Origin: Jonesiaceae bacterium BS-20
GTDB lineage: Bacteria; Actinomycetota; Actinomycetes; Actinomycetales; Cellulomonadaceae
DNA: 64,000 nt
Direction of reading: 5' to 3'
Assembly (NCBI GenBank): GCA_039995105.1
Contig: CP146203.1
Span: 2,232,001 to 2,296,000 of the forward strand
Shown piece after piece: positions 1 through 11,200 of the stretch. Made by a program: the position numbers and the translations under genes. How positions within the stretch are numbered: position 1 is the stretch's first letter; every line of letters starts with the position of its first letter. The notes below the pieces were generated by a model, which saw nothing but the letters and a program-made list of their open reading frames with translations, was not told the DNA's origin and searched no databases.

Positions 1-1655
1 CCAACGCAACCATAGGCATCGGCCAACTTAACAAAGTCGGGAACCCGGCTGCTGCCGTGACCCGTGTGCAGGTCGGTGTTGGAGTAACGCTCGTTGTAGA
101 ACAGGGTCTGCCATTGACGGACCATGCCCAGGGACGAGTTATTAATGAGAGCAACCTTGATTGGAATCTCGTTAATGGTGCAGGTAGCCAGTTCCTGGTT
201 GGTCATCTGGAAGCAACCATCGCCGTCAACTGCCCAAACGGTACGGTCAGGCTGCCCCACCTTGGCACCCATAGCTGCCGGAATGGAGAAGCCCATGGTG
301 CCGAGTCCACCGGAGTTAATCCAGGTGTTTGGGCGCTCGTACTTGATGAACTGAGCAGCCCACATCTGGTGCTGGCCTACGCCAGCTACGTAAATGGAGT
401 CCGGTCCGGAGATTTCGCTCAGACGGGTCAGGACGTGCTGCGGAGCCAGCAGGCCATCATCGGTTGCCGTGTAGCCAAGCGGGTAGGTCTCACGCCACGT
501 GTCAATCTGGCGCCACCAACCCTCAATGTCAGGCTTACCGTTGGTCTCGTGTTCCTGGGCGAGTACCGGAATAAGATCTCCGATAACTTCCTTGAGGTCT
601 CCAACGATTGGCACGTCAACCGCACGGTTCTTACCAATCTCTGCGGGGTCAATATCCGCGTGCACAATCTGTGCGTGAGGCGCAAAGCTTGACAGTGTTC
701 CGGTAACCCGGTCGTCAAAGCGCGCACCCAGAGCAACAATGAGGTCAGCCTTTTGCAGCGCAGCAACGGCCGGAACCGTTCCGTGCATGCCGGGCATACC
801 CAGGTGTTGCGGGTGTGAGTCCGGCAGTGCGCCGCGAGCCATCAGCGTGGTCACAACTGCGGCACCGGATAGGTCCGTCAGTTTGCGCAGCTGCTCTGAA
901 GCACCGGAGCGGATCACTCCACCACCAACGTACAAGACCGGACGGCGCGCACTGGCAAGCAGCTTTGCGGCCTCACGGATCTGCTTGGCGTGCGGCTTAG
1001 TCACCGGGTGGTAGCCGGGCAGGTTGATTTCCTGGGGCCAGCTAAACGTGGTGTTCGCTTGCATTGCTGACTTCGCGATGTCTACCAAGACCGGGCCGGG
1101 ACGGCCGCTTTGGGCAAGGTGGAACGCTTCAGCGATGGTGCGTGGGATCTCGTCTGGGTCGGTGACGAGGAAGTTGTGTTTGGTGATGGGCATGGTGATG
1201 CCCATGATGTCTGCTTCTTGGAACGCGTCGGTTCCGATCAGTGACGCTCCCACCTGACCGGTGATGGCCACGAGCGGGATCGAGTCCATGTTGGCGTCCG
1301 CAATTGGCGTTACCAAGTTGGTTGCACCGGGACCGGAGGTGGCCATGGTGACACCTACACGTCCGGTTGCGTGCGCGTAGCCCTGGGCGGCGTGGCCGCC
1401 ACCTTGCTCATGGCGCACCAGAATGTGACGGAGCTTCTTTGAGTCCATCAGTGGGTCATAGGTGGGCAAAATTGCGCCACCAGGAATACCAAAGACTACG
1501 TCAACGCCGACCGATTCAAGCGACCGCACAATTGATTCGGCTCCCGTGCACTGCTGCGGCGGTACCGCAGCAGTTCCCGTGCGCGCTACTGCGGCAGGGT
1601 TGGGAGCAGGCTTTGGGACCGGCCGCGAAGCGGCAGGTGTTGTTCCCTGTACCAT
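1..1655 (-). CDS. ilvB: Acetolactate synthase large subunit (3' end outside window)
   Basis: Catalyses the TPP-dependent condensation of two pyruvates (or pyruvate plus 2-oxobutyrate), the first common step of valine, leucine and isoleucine synthesis. The visible 551 residues read as the TPP-enzyme fold. The N-terminal pyrimidine-binding domain has [10 protein letters not shown] with the catalytic Glu near residue 83. The central domain includes LGMPGMHG, and the C-terminal domain has the cofactor motif [12 protein letters not shown] followed by LINNS. About 50 or more C-terminal residues lie beyond position 1. The ATG at 1655 follows AGGAGATCAA, a good ribosome binding site. A 20-30 residue Pro/Ala-rich N-terminal extension precedes the conserved domain, as in other actinobacteria. 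An Ile/Leu/Val leader peptide and attenuator lie upstream. ilvN and ilvC would be expected to follow outside the window; that is inference. Confidence 0.97.
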   Translation of the reverse strand, partial: MVQGTTPAASRPVPKPAPNPAAVARTGTAAVPPQQCTGAESIVRSLESVGVDVVFGIPGGAILPTYDPLMDSKKLRHILVRHEQGGGHAAQGYAHATGRVGVTMATSGPGATNLVTPIADANMDSIPLVAITGQVGASLIGTDAFQEADIMGITMPITKHNFLVTDPDEIPRTIAEAFHLAQSGRPGPVLVDIAKSAMQANTTFSWPQEINLPGYHPVTKPHAKQIREAAKLLASARRPVLYVGGGVIRSGASEQLRKLTDLSGAAVVTTLMARGALPDSHPQHLGMPGMHGTVPAVAALQKADLIVALGARFDDRVTGTLSSFAPHAQIVHADIDPAEIGKNRAVDVPIVGDLKEVIGDLIPVLAQEHETNGKPDIEGWWRQIDTWRETYPLGYTATDDGLLAPQHVLTRLSEISGPDSIYVAGVGQHQMWAAQFIKYERPNTWINSGGLGTMGFSIPAAMGAKVGQPDRTVWAVDGDGCFQMTNQELATCTINEIPIKVALINNSSLGMVRQWQTLFYNERYSNTDLHTGHGSSRVPDFVKLADAYGCV

Positions 1656-1825
1656 TTGATCTCCTGTTTCAAGTAAAGAATATTGGAGTTACCGGGCTTG
1701 CTGGTCGAGCTTGTCGGAAAAGCGTGTGCCATTGGCGTAGACCGCAGGCGGGCAATGCGTTCACCCCGCTGCCTTGTGGGCTAAGGGTGCCTGTCACTCT
1801 TTTTCAGGCCACGAGCCGTGACATG

Positions 1826-1862
1826 AAAAAACCCCCCACACCGGGTCAGGTGACTGGGAGGT
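1826..1862 (-). terminator. ilvB attenuator hairpin
   Basis: On the minus strand ACCTCCC...CACC / GGTG...GGGGGGT folds into a GC-rich stem immediately followed by a run of six T. That is a typical intrinsic terminator lying between the ilv leader peptide and ilvB. Its position and the leader peptide imply ribosome-mediated attenuation by branched-chain aminoacyl-tRNA supply. The competing antiterminator was not worked out. Confidence 0.8.
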
Positions 1863-1892
1863 AGGCGCGTTAACAAAACTAACGGGTTAGCT

Positions 1893-1937
1893 TCAGCCAA
1901 CGCGCTTCATAAGGACGACGAGAATTGTTTTACGCAC
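1893..1937 (-). CDS. ilv leader peptide (14 aa)
   Basis: A 14-codon frame starting with GTG reads MRKTILVVLMKRVG. It contains the run Ile-Leu-Val-Val-Leu plus another Val, i.e. all three products of the pathway. From memory it closely resembles the short ilvB leader peptide of Streptomyces, which has the same RILV...KRVG layout. It ends about 30 nt before the attenuator stem. The expected role is to stall ribosomes when Ile-, Leu- or Val-tRNA is scarce and so prevent termination ahead of ilvB. No strong Shine-Dalgarno is visible directly upstream of the GTG. Confidence 0.8.
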   Translation of the reverse strand: MRKTILVVLMKRVG

Positions 1938-2008
1938 ATATGCAGACTACGCCTTGGGGTAGTCTCCTGTCACATACTGAGCGTCCAGTCTCAAAGTGTA
2001 AGACGGGC

Positions 2009-2052
2009 CCGCTTCGCTGCATGGACGTAAAATGTCTCACGCAGCGAAGCGG
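2009..2052. repeat. 12-bp perfect inverted repeat between ilvD and the ilv leader
   Basis: CCGCTTCGCTGC (2009-2020) and GCAGCGAAGCGG (2041-2052) are exact inverted copies around a 20-nt spacer that itself holds a small GGAC/GTCT pairing. It lies 40 nt beyond the ilvD stop and upstream of the ilv leader. It could end the ilvD transcript or bind a regulator of the ilvB promoter. No T tract follows on either strand, which argues against a classical terminator. Confidence 0.55.
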
Positions 2053-2093
2053 CACCGAGCGTTCCCACTGGTCATCCCGGTATTTTTCGCACT

Positions 2094-3821
2094 TTATCCC
2101 AGCACAGCTCCCTGGGAAGCCGAGCCCACCAGTTTGGTGTACTTGCCTAGCACTCCCTTGGTGAACTTCGCTGGAATGGGTTCCCAGCCAACCTTGCGTG
2201 CTGCAATCTCGTTGTCATCAACGAGTAGCTCAAGTAACCCTTGCGCTACATCCAAACGGATCTGGTCGCCGTCCCGAACAAACGCGATGGGGCCGCCATC
2301 AACGGCCTCGGGCGCAATGTGCCCGACGCACAGACCTGTTGTGCCCCCGGAGAAGCGCCCATCAGTGATCAGCAGTACGGATTTACCTAAGCCCGCTCCC
2401 TTGATTGCACCGGTAATGGCGAGCATCTCGCGCATACCTGGGCCACCCTTGGGACCTTCATAGCGAATGACTACAACGTCGCCGTCGGTGATGGTGCCGT
2501 CCTCAAGAGCGTCGAGGGCCGCCCGTTCACGTTCAAACACGCGCGCGGTCCCAACAAAGACATCGTCATCGAACCCGGCAGATTTCACTACCGCACCGTC
2601 TGGCGCCAGCGAACCGTGCAGAATCGTGATGCCGCCGGTCTTGTGGATCGGCTCGTTCATCGCTCGCAAGATTTTGCCGTCCGGGTCCGGCGGCGCAATA
2701 TCAGCGAGGTTCTCGGCAACCGTCTTGCCGGTAACCGTAAGACAGTCACCGTGCAGGAGTCCGGCATCGAGAAGCGCCTTCATCACTACCGGCACCCCAC
2801 CGATGCGGTCCACGTCGTTCATGACGTACCGCCCAAACGGCTTGAGGTCGCCCAAGTGAGGTACCTTTGCTGCCACGCGCTCAAAGTCGTGCAGCGTTAG
2901 ATCAACCTCTGCCTCGTTTGCAATAGCCAGCAGGTGCAGCACGGCGTTGGTAGATCCACCGAACGCCATGACCACCGCGATTGCGTTCTCAAATGCTTCC
3001 TTGGTCATGATGTCGCGGGCCGTGATGCCCTTTTCCAACATGCCAATGACCGCTTCTCCCGAGCGGTGCGCAAAGGAATCTCGGCGGCGGTCCACGGCCG
3101 GTGGGGCTGCCGAACCCGGCAAGGACATACCAATTGCCTCGGCTACCGATGCCATGGTGTTGGCGGTGTACATACCACCGCACGCACCTTCACCCGGGCA
3201 GATCGCACGTTCAATGCGATCCAGGTCTTCCCGGCTCATGAGTCCACGCGAGCAGGCACCAACGGCCTCGAAGGCGTCAATCAGGGTGACGTCCTTTTCG
3301 GTGCCATCTTCAAGTTTGACCCAACCCGGCATGATGGAGCCCGCATACAAAAAGACCGCGGCAAGGTCTAACCTTGCTGCGGCCATCAACATTCCCGGAA
3401 GCGACTTGTCGCAACCAGCCAACAGGACAGAACCGTCCAGGCGTTCCGCCTGCATCACCACTTCAACCGAATCCGCAATAATATCGCGTGAAACGAGAGA
3501 GAAGTGCATGCCCTCGTGCCCCATGGAAATACCGTCAGAAACCGAAATTGTACCGAATTCGAGTGGATACCCACCCGCGGCATGAACCCCCTGTTTCACC
3601 GATTGCGCAAGGCGCTGAAGTGAAAGGTTGCACGGCGTGATCTCATTCCAAGAGGAAGCCACACCGATCTGGGGTTTAGCAAAGTCCTCGTCACCCATGC
3701 CAACGGCCCGCAGCATACCGCGCGAAGCCGTGGCCTCAATACCGTCCGTAACCGTGCGGCTACGTGGCTTGATATCGGGGCGAGCACTACCACTTACATC
3801 AATGTCTTCACTGGCAGTCAT
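2094..3821 (-). CDS. ilvD: Dihydroxy-acid dehydratase
   Basis: Dehydrates 2,3-dihydroxy-3-methyl acids to the 2-oxo acids that precede valine, isoleucine and leucine. The 575-residue protein is full length for the IlvD/Edd family. Iron-sulfur ligands are recognisable as C64 (TPCNL), C137 (GCDKSLPG) and C214 in [30 protein letters not shown] is also typical. The reading frame opens further upstream to a GTG at 3863. The ATG at 3821 is preferred because AAGGA lies just before it and [11 protein letters not shown] is a normal N-terminus; the upstream part overlaps the tail of the preceding terminator. It lies on the same strand as ilvB with the ilv attenuator between them, so the two are probably transcribed separately. 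Confidence 0.95.
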   Translation of the reverse strand: MTASEDIDVSGSARPDIKPRSRTVTDGIEATASRGMLRAVGMGDEDFAKPQIGVASSWNEITPCNLSLQRLAQSVKQGVHAAGGYPLEFGTISVSDGISMGHEGMHFSLVSRDIIADSVEVVMQAERLDGSVLLAGCDKSLPGMLMAAARLDLAAVFLYAGSIMPGWVKLEDGTEKDVTLIDAFEAVGACSRGLMSREDLDRIERAICPGEGACGGMYTANTMASVAEAIGMSLPGSAAPPAVDRRRDSFAHRSGEAVIGMLEKGITARDIMTKEAFENAIAVVMAFGGSTNAVLHLLAIANEAEVDLTLHDFERVAAKVPHLGDLKPFGRYVMNDVDRIGGVPVVMKALLDAGLLHGDCLTVTGKTVAENLADIAPPDPDGKILRAMNEPIHKTGGITILHGSLAPDGAVVKSAGFDDDVFVGTARVFERERAALDALEDGTITDGDVVVIRYEGPKGGPGMREMLAITGAIKGAGLGKSVLLITDGRFSGGTTGLCVGHIAPEAVDGGPIAFVRDGDQIRLDVAQGLLELLVDDNEIAARKVGWEPIPAKFTKGVLGKYTKLVGSASQGAVLG

Positions 3822-3867
3822 GTTCCTTAGTGTAAACCCCAAGCGTGATTTATCTGGGAACACAAAA

Positions 3868-3910
3868 CGGCGGTAGCCTCACCGAATAAAAACTAGTGAG
3901 GCTACCGCCG
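3868..3910 (-). terminator. Terminator after the gatCAB-acetyltransferase operon
   Basis: A perfect 15-bp inverted repeat (CGGCGGTAGCCTCAC and its complement) with a 13-nt loop. On the minus strand it is followed by TTTTGTG. It sits 100 nt beyond the stop of the acetyltransferase gene and just upstream of ilvD. Confidence 0.8.
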
Positions 3911-4011
3911 CTCTGAGTAACGTCGAGGCCCTTTATTATCGCGCCCGCCATTTGGCCCCATGCGCGATGGTGACGACCTGAGGTTACTCAATCCGTGGTC
4001 AAGGCAGTAAC

Positions 4012-4584
4012 TTACTGCTCTTGATACTCGTCTTTCAAGATGCTCATGACAATGACGTCACAGTAGTCGTCACCATCCACGGCCGCGTCCCGTAAGACTC
4101 CCTCTTGAATAAATCCAAGGGATTCATACAGCATTTTGGCACGTGGATTAATGGACAAGACGTTGAGCTCTAACCGGTGAAGCCCAAGGCCTTGAGGCGC
4201 AGGAGTGAACGCAAACTTCATCACGAGTGACATCGCTTCACGCCCGTATCCCCGGCCCCGGAAGGTAGCCAACGACTGTAGATCAACCGTTGCGCTCCCC
4301 AGAACCTGGTTGTATTCACTCAAAACAACCTCACCAATAAGGGAGTCATCGACTACCCCATCAGCGTCGGTCATGAGCGAACTCATCGCGAAGTTGAAGC
4401 GATCCTTGGCCCCGGAAACCCGGGAGATCCACTCATTGATGTCGTTCTTGGTGAACGTCTGGGTTTCCCCTGTCAAACGCCTAGTCTCAGGATCCTGAAC
4501 GACCTCGAACAAGCGGTCCGCGTCGCGCGGCTCGAGTGGTCGAAGCTGAACAAGCTCTCCGGTAAGAACTCTTTGAAGAGTCAT
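4012..4584 (-). CDS. GNAT family N-acetyltransferase (RimJ/RimL type)
   Basis: A 190-residue acetyltransferase of the GNAT_3 / RimJ-RimL type. The N-terminal strand-helix LRPLEPRDADRLFEVVQD and the acetyl-CoA loop around GRGYGREAMSLVMKFAF are clear. Near the C-terminus, HRLELNVLSINPRAKMLYESLGF is the usual helix packing against the cofactor. Substrates in this family range from ribosomal protein N-termini to small amines and cannot be read from the sequence. Its ATG overlaps the gatB stop by one base (TAATG), so it is translationally coupled as the last gene of the gat operon. Linkage to tRNA amidation may mean a translation-related role; that is inference. Confidence 0.88.
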   Translation of the reverse strand: MTLQRVLTGELVQLRPLEPRDADRLFEVVQDPETRRLTGETQTFTKNDINEWISRVSGAKDRFNFAMSSLMTDADGVVDDSLIGEVVLSEYNQVLGSATVDLQSLATFRGRGYGREAMSLVMKFAFTPAPQGLGLHRLELNVLSINPRAKMLYESLGFIQEGVLRDAAVDGDDYCDVIVMSILKDEYQEQ

Positions 4585-6089
4585 TACTTGATTCGTTCCA
4601 TGACGAGTTCACGCACGCGGCCAGCGTCTGCTTGCCCCTTGGTTGCCTTCATGACCGCACCGATGATGGCACCGATCGGTCCCATGTTGCCGGACTTGAT
4701 CTTGTCCACAATGTCAGGCTGAGCAGCCAAGGTAGCGTCAATCGCCGCAAGCAGAGGGCCGTCATCGGAGACAATCTCCAGACCCTTGTCAACGACAATC
4801 TGCTCGGGGGTTCCCTCACCAGCAAGCACCGCCTCAAGAACGGTGCGGGCGATCTTGTCGTTGATGCGCTTGGCATCAATGAGACCCTGAAGCTCACCAA
4901 TGATCTGCGGCGTAACCGCTAGGGCGGACAGGTCAACCTCTTGCTCCTTGGCGGTGCGGGCAAGTTCACCCATCCACCACTTGCGAGCAGCAGCCGGCGT
5001 GGTTCCCGCGGCTACCGTTTCCTCAATGAGTTCAAGGGCACCGGCGTTGATGACGTCACGCATCTCAACGTCCGTTACGTTCCACTCACCAATGAGGCGC
5101 CGGCGCTTAACCGCTGGCATCTCTGGCAAAGTCGCCCGGATCTCTTCAACCCACTGACGGCTTGGTGCAACCGGAACCAAGTCTGGCTCCGGGAAGTAGC
5201 GGTAGTCCTCAGCGTCGGACTTCTCACGGCCTGACGTAGTGGTCGAGGTGTCCTCGTGCCAGTGGCGGGTCTCCTGGATGACCTTGTCACCGGCCCGTAG
5301 AACAGCAGCCTGACGCTCGACTTCATAGCGCACGGCGCGTTCAATCGAACGGAAGGAGTTGACGTTCTTGGTCTCGGTACGTGTCCCTAGCGGCGCATCC
5401 GGGTTAGCACGCAAGGACAGGTTGACGTCCGCACGCACGTTACCGCGCTCCATGCGAGCCTCGGAAACGTCGAGCGCACGGAAGATATCCCGCAGCGCCC
5501 GCACATATGCGCTAGCAATCTCTGGGGCACGCTCGCCCGCTCCGGTGATGGGGCGGGTGACAATTTCCACCAACGGAATACCCGCGCGGTTGTAGTCAAT
5601 GAGCGAGTAGTCGGCCCCGTGAATACGACCGGCTGATCCACCAACGTGGGTGTTCTTTCCGGCGTCTTCTTCCATGTGCGCGCGTTCGATCTCTACGCGG
5701 AAGATTGAGCCGTCGTCCAATTCAACGTCCAGGTAACCGTCGTAGCAGATAGGCTCATCCGACTGTGAGGTCTGGAAGTTCTTAGGCACGTCAGGGTAGA
5801 AGTAGTGCTTCCGCGCAAACCGCGAGTACTCTGCAATTTCGCAGTTGAGTGCCAAACCAATCTTAATGGCAAACTCAACGGCCTTACCGTTCAGAGCAGG
5901 CAATGCACCCGGCAGACCAAGGGAAACCGGGGTCACCTGCGTGTTGGCGTCACCACCGAACTCAACCTCGGCGGCACAGAACATCTTGGTTTTGGTCCCG
6001 AGTTCAACGTGCACCTCAAGACCAATTACGGGGTCAAACTCTTTTACGGCCTCATCGTAGTCAACGAGGTCTACCTCTGAGATGCTCAT
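4584..6089 (-). CDS. gatB: Asp-tRNA(Asn)/Glu-tRNA(Gln) amidotransferase subunit B
   Basis: Subunit of the GatCAB complex. It binds mischarged Glu-tRNA(Gln) or Asp-tRNA(Asn), activates the side-chain carboxylate with ATP and transfers ammonia from GatA. The N-terminal kinase-like domain starts with [20 protein letters not shown] and continues with the conserved [16 protein letters not shown]. The C-terminal YqeY-type tail domain occupies roughly the last 150 residues and ends [21 protein letters not shown]. Length is normal (501 aa). Start: the ATG at 6089 overlaps the gatA stop as TAATG; the longer frame to 6137 would run deep into gatA. Second overlap: its stop is shared with the acetyltransferase start. 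Confidence 0.97.
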   Translation of the reverse strand: MSISEVDLVDYDEAVKEFDPVIGLEVHVELGTKTKMFCAAEVEFGGDANTQVTPVSLGLPGALPALNGKAVEFAIKIGLALNCEIAEYSRFARKHYFYPDVPKNFQTSQSDEPICYDGYLDVELDDGSIFRVEIERAHMEEDAGKNTHVGGSAGRIHGADYSLIDYNRAGIPLVEIVTRPITGAGERAPEIASAYVRALRDIFRALDVSEARMERGNVRADVNLSLRANPDAPLGTRTETKNVNSFRSIERAVRYEVERQAAVLRAGDKVIQETRHWHEDTSTTTSGREKSDAEDYRYFPEPDLVPVAPSRQWVEEIRATLPEMPAVKRRRLIGEWNVTDVEMRDVINAGALELIEETVAAGTTPAAARKWWMGELARTAKEQEVDLSALAVTPQIIGELQGLIDAKRINDKIARTVLEAVLAGEGTPEQIVVDKGLEIVSDDGPLLAAIDATLAAQPDIVDKIKSGNMGPIGAIIGAVMKATKGQADAGRVRELVMERIK

Positions 6090-7600
6090 TACTTGCTCTC
6101 CAATTCTGGTGCCTGGGCGAGCAATGGGCCGCCCCACTTCTGCTCGAGCGCAGCCTCGAGAGCCGCACCAATACGGTACATGCGAGCATCTTCACGGATT
6201 GGCGCGAGAATTTGGAAACCAATCGGCAGGCCTTCTTCTGACAGACCGTTTGGCAGGGAAATCGCTGGAACTCCGGCAAGGTTTGCTGGAATCGTTGCAA
6301 CGTCGTTGAGGTACATGGCCAATGGGTCATTGGCGTTGGTGCCGAACTTGAACGCGGTGGTTGGCGTGGTTGGGGAAACCAACACGTCAACCTGCTCAAA
6401 CGCGGCTTCAAAGTCACGCTGAATCAGCGTACGTACCTTTTGCGCCGAGCCGTAGTAGGCATCGTAAAATCCTGAAGACAACGCGTAAGTACCAATGATG
6501 ATCCGGCGCTTGACCTCGTCACCAAAGCCTGCGCCGCGGGTCGCAGCCATCACGCGCTCAGCGGTGACTGGACCCTCGGCGGGCTCAACCTGGTTCCCAA
6601 AACGCATGCCGTCAAACTTGGCCAGGTTAGAGGAGGCCTCAGCTGGCATCAACAGGTAGTACGCGGCAAACGCGTGCTTGAAGTTGGGGCAAGAAACCTC
6701 AACGATCTCAGCGCCAGCCTCACGCAGCAACTCAACCGACTCGTCAAAGCGAGCCTGAACAGCGGGAGCGTAACCTTCACCGGTCAGTTCCTTGACCACA
6801 CCAACGCGTACGCCCTTGAGGTCGCCCTTGGCGCCTTCTTGAGCGGCGGCAACGTAGCCCTCGGCAGCCTCTGGCAACGACGTGGCGTCGCGTGGGTCAT
6901 GCCCACCAATGAGCTCGTGCAATAGTGCAGAGTCCAGCACGGTACGGGTAACCGGACCGGCCTGGTCGAGTGAAGAAGCCATGGCAACGAGGCCGTAGCG
7001 TGAAATCGAACCGTACGTGGGCTTAACGCCAACCGTTCCGGTTACGGCACCTGGCTGGCGGATGGAGCCACCGGTGTCAGTACCGATCGCCAAAGGAGCT
7101 TCAAACGCGGCCAAAGCTGCGGCTGAGCCACCACCAGAACCACCGGGGATCATCTCGGTGTTCCATGGGTTGCGGGAGACACCAAATGCTGATGTCTCGG
7201 TTGACGAGCCCATGGCAAACTCGTCCATGTTGGTCTTGCCAAGGATTGGCAGCCCCGCAGCCTTAATCTTCTCAACGATCGTGGCGTCGTATGGCGGGAT
7301 CCAACCTTTAAGCATGTTGGAGCCAACCGTGGTTTGGACACCCTTGGTCACCACGATGTCCTTGAGTGCGATTGGCACTCCAGCCAGTGGGTGCATCTCC
7401 TCGCCGGCAGCGCGGCGAGCATCTACGTCAGTGGCGGTCGCCAACGCATCATCAGCGGTCACGGTGATAAAGGAATTGATAATGTCCTCGACCGCAGCAA
7501 TGCGGTCCAAATACGCCTGGGTTACCTCAACCGAGGTAAGCTCCCCCGCTTGCAGCTTTGCCGCAATTTGGGCAGCAGAAAGTTTAATAATCTCGGTCAT
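6089..7600 (-). CDS. gatA: Asp-tRNA(Asn)/Glu-tRNA(Gln) amidotransferase subunit A
   Basis: Glutaminase subunit of GatCAB that releases ammonia from glutamine and channels it to GatB. It belongs to the amidase-signature family. The Ser-cisSer-Lys triad is readable as K80 (ALKD), S155 in [11 protein letters not shown] and S179 in [12 protein letters not shown]. At 503 residues it is full length. The ATG at 7600 is preferred over a GTG two codons upstream because GGGGAGGA lies about 8 nt before it; with the GTG the site would be too close. It follows gatC with a 2-nt gap and overlaps gatB by one base. Confidence 0.97.
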   Translation of the reverse strand: MTEIIKLSAAQIAAKLQAGELTSVEVTQAYLDRIAAVEDIINSFITVTADDALATATDVDARRAAGEEMHPLAGVPIALKDIVVTKGVQTTVGSNMLKGWIPPYDATIVEKIKAAGLPILGKTNMDEFAMGSSTETSAFGVSRNPWNTEMIPGGSGGGSAAALAAFEAPLAIGTDTGGSIRQPGAVTGTVGVKPTYGSISRYGLVAMASSLDQAGPVTRTVLDSALLHELIGGHDPRDATSLPEAAEGYVAAAQEGAKGDLKGVRVGVVKELTGEGYAPAVQARFDESVELLREAGAEIVEVSCPNFKHAFAAYYLLMPAEASSNLAKFDGMRFGNQVEPAEGPVTAERVMAATRGAGFGDEVKRRIIIGTYALSSGFYDAYYGSAQKVRTLIQRDFEAAFEQVDVLVSPTTPTTAFKFGTNANDPLAMYLNDVATIPANLAGVPAISLPNGLSEEGLPIGFQILAPIREDARMYRIGAALEAALEQKWGGPLLAQAPELESK

Positions 7601-7602
7601 GC

Positions 7603-7899
7603 TCACTCCTCCCCGAGGATCTGTGGAACGAGGAACTTACCGTCTTCGCTTGCCGGTGCACCTGCCAAGAACTCTTCACGGTTCAGGGGCGCTTCCGGAA
7701 CGTCATCACGGAATACATTCGTCAGTGGGATCGGGTGACTTGTCGCCGGAACGTCGGAGGTTGCAATTTCAGTAATCTGCGCAACCGCGTTCACAATAAC
7801 GTCAAGTTCGCCCGCTAGGCGGTCAAGCTCTTCGGGTCGCAGTTCAATGCGAGCCATGTTGGCTACGCGCGCGACCTCATCACGGGAAAAAGTGGACAT
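7603..7899 (-). CDS. gatC: Asp-tRNA(Asn)/Glu-tRNA(Gln) amidotransferase subunit C
   Basis: Small subunit (98 aa) that wraps around the GatA-GatB interface and stabilises the complex. The N-terminal [22 protein letters not shown].. is the typical GatC helix and the C-terminal [10 protein letters not shown] tail is also typical of the family. First gene of the gatC-gatA-gatB-acetyltransferase operon. The order gatC-A-B matches most actinobacteria. The start is an ATG preceded by GGAACC, a weak binding site. Confidence 0.95.
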   Translation of the reverse strand: MSTFSRDEVARVANMARIELRPEELDRLAGELDVIVNAVAQITEIATSDVPATSHPIPLTNVFRDDVPEAPLNREEFLAGAPASEDGKFLVPQILGEE

Positions 7900-8277
7900 G
7901 GTTCCATTCTAAAGGCTTTGGCGGATGCGCTTGACGCTATCCGCTTGTGGCATACGCCTGTATTTTACGTGGCATGGGTCTATGGCCACCCTATCAACCC
8001 GCACGTACTTGCAATCGGGACCCTTCTTTTAGCCCTTCCCACCCTTGTACGCATCTGGTTTTGGCTGTCTCTCCATTTTCAAACACGCACTTGACCAGCA
8101 ACAGGAGAATTGTTACCGTGAACAATCAGGGCGATGTTGCCCAATATTTGGGTTTTGCTTTGAATGATACGAGGAAGTACACGGCAAAGTTGTCGTACTT
8201 CCCGTCCGGTTCTCTGTTAAGCCCCCATACCTTTATGGTCTCGCGGTGTCATGCCAGCGGATCAGGAATGAGGAACT
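7900..8277. promoter_or_regulatory. Divergent intergenic region with 8-bp inverted repeat
   Basis: This 378-nt gap separates gatC (minus) from the surface arabinofuranosidase gene (plus) and must hold both promoters. The clearest element is GGAAGTAC (8173-8180) with its inverted copy GTACTTCC (8195-8202), about 75 nt before the arabinofuranosidase ATG. Its spacing suits a dimeric regulator. No convincing -35/-10 pair was found. A reading frame that runs from here into the following gene has no family resemblance. Confidence 0.4.
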
Positions 8278-11200
8278 ATGAAAAGCAGTTTCTGGAAGAG
8301 AACCTGCTCGGCCATTGCGGCCCTTTCAATGACGGTTGGGACAGCTTTTGTAGCCATGCCCGCCTACGCCAGCGCGGACGGACCTAATTTAGACCAGGTG
8401 CGCGTGCTCGATCTGTCATTTGATGGGACATTGGGAGCTGCTCCCAATAGCACTGAGCTTTCCGATGCCGGCCCCAATAAATTCGACGGAACGATCGCTG
8501 GTAACGGGGCCACGTTTGTTGCCGGCCAGGTTGGCCAGGCATTATCTCTAACCGGCGCTCAGCACGTTGAACTTGGCACCAGTGCCAAACTACAGCCGCA
8601 GAATCTCTCGCTTTCGTTCTGGCTCAACCCAAATAAGCCAATGGCCGGCGAGCAGGTCATTGCTTGGCACAAGGGAGAGTGGAACGGGGCGGGTTGGTAC
8701 CTCGCTTCCCAAGATGAGAACTCCCTCGTGTTCTCCGTGACCGATGCGGCCGGAGTCACCGGCGAGTTCTATGTAACTAAGCCGCGGGCAGACCTGCTAC
8801 CCGCCGGGCAGTGGACACACATCACCGTCACCTACGACGCTGCGCTTCGCATGACTTCCTTCTACCAAAATGGCATCAAGATCGGGGAAACCGCGACCGG
8901 CCGGGAAGCAGGTTCTGTCGGAGCAATCGGGCAGTCTGATGTGCTCAAGGGGCTGGGATGGAACGGTCCCTCATACAAGGGGAATTCCCTCAACGCGGCG
9001 ATCGATGAACTCGAAGTCTTCAGCGCTGCCATCACCCCTGACCAGGTTCGTGTTCTCTTCAACGAGGCAGGTGGAGAAACCGAGAACCAGAAGGTTATTG
9101 AAGCCGATCTTGACGCAATTTCGCTCGAAAAGACTTTATATAGCGGAACCGCACCGCTCGTAGTTGTAGGACCCAATGGTTCGGTCATCACTTGGACAAC
9201 CTCGGATCCTGACTTGATCAAACTCAATGGTGACGGAACCATGACGGTAATTCAGCCTGAGTCTGGCAACTCCGACGGACAGGTCACGCTCACCGCAACC
9301 GCAACCCTAGGTTCAGAAACCGGGACACGGCAATATCTTGCTACTGTTCCGGCTTTGCTCTCACCAGACGTTCCGGCGCTCATCTCCGAGACCGGAATTT
9401 CCGCAGTCGCCCTAGACGATCCCTTCCTCGTTGCTGCACAAACCAGCGGCCTAGAGTATCTACTGAATTTGGAACCACAAAAGTTCCTCTACAACTTCTA
9501 TGACGTTGCAGGAGTCACTCAACCCTCAGGTAACTCCCCCTATGCAAATAGTTGGGAAGATCCTAACGGCTGGAACTTCCGCGGCCACATGTTTGGCCAC
9601 TACATGTCTGCGCTTGCGCAGCAGTACGCCTACACATCCGACCCTCAAGAGCTCAATGAACTTGCGAACCGGATGGATGAAGTGCTGACCGGGCTGGAAA
9701 TCTCCCAGGACACTTGGAGCGCCAGATTCCCAGATGCTGCCGGATACATCTCCGCGTTCCCAGAAGCATTCCTGCAACAGGACGGTAATGGCGGCAGAAT
9801 TGACGGGCTACCCGCCAATGACACCCGTCGCAGCGGTGACGTGCTGATCGTTTCCTACTACAACCTGCACAAGGTTTTGGCCGGCCTAGTCGAGATAGCC
9901 CAGACCGTACCCGCTGCCGAGGGTGGTGACCGCGCATTAGAGATCGCCCACCAGCTGGGGTCCTACCTTGCAAACCGACTTGTTGGGAATGTGAACAAGG
10001 AACAGATGCTAAGGACCGAGTACGGCGGAATGAATGAAGCCCTGTACGACCTGTATGCGCTCACTAAGGACGACAGCATCAAGGACGTAGCGGAGATGTT
10101 CGATGAGACTTCGCTGATCCGCGATCTTGCCAACGGAAAGAACGTATTAGCCGGAAAGCACGCCAACACCACCATCCCCAAACTCTCAGGCGCGCTGGCC
10201 CGCTACACCGTATTGACGCAGGATCAAGAACTCTTCAACCGCCTCACGCCCCAGGAACAGGCCGAGTTGCCCATGTATAAGAAGGCAGCCGAGGAATTCT
10301 GGCAAATGGTTATTGATGACCACACCTATATCAACGGTGGAAATAGCCAATCAGAGCACTTCCACTCCCCCGGAGAACTGTGGAAGGATGCCGCAACCAA
10401 CAGTCCAACTAGCGGGTACGGCAATAACTCAACGGATGAAAGCTGCAACGTGTATAACATGTTGAAGTTGACCCGAGAACTGTTCCGGACCAACCTTGAC
10501 GTCAAGTACGCGGACTATTACGAGTTGGCCTACACCAACCAAACCATGGCATCGATTGATACCGACAACGGAACGACCACCTATTTCCAACCGATGGATG
10601 CCGGGTACTTCAAGGTCTTTGGCTCGGATTCAAGCCCCGAGTTCTGGTGCTGCACCGGAACCGGACTGGAATCCATTTCCAAACTTGGTGACTCCATTTA
10701 CTTCCTGGACCAACGCGGCAGCGGAACTGACGTTTACGTCAATATGTTCTACAGTTCGACGCTTAAAGTAGCCGGTCAACAGACCACGGTTAAACAAGAA
10801 TCCACCATCCCAGACGGCAACTCCACAACCTTCACCGTCACCGGTGAGGCGAAAGACCTGACGCTTAAACTCCGTAAACCGGACTGGGCTGCAGGTCAGG
10901 TAACAGTTACCGTCAACGGAACGGCAATCAGCACGTCGGACACAGGTGGCTTCATCCCAGTTCCGGTCAATGCCGGAGACAAGGTCATCTACACCATTCC
11001 CATGGAAGTCCGAGTTCAAGCCACCGCGGACAACCCAAACTACATGGCCTTTGCCTATGGTCCGATCGTCTTAGCTGCCCCGCTGGATAGCAACGTTCCA
11101 ATGACCACATACGATGCTGGCGTCATGGTCAAAATGCCAAACTACGACGGCACGGTGACTAAGCAGATCATCCCTACCAACGAGGATGCCTCCGAGTGGG

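Noticed and set aside
7947-8387. 146-codon plus-strand frame before the arabinofuranosidase
   Set aside because: It overlaps the signal peptide region in another frame and has no family resemblance; the 8278 ATG with its binding site is better.
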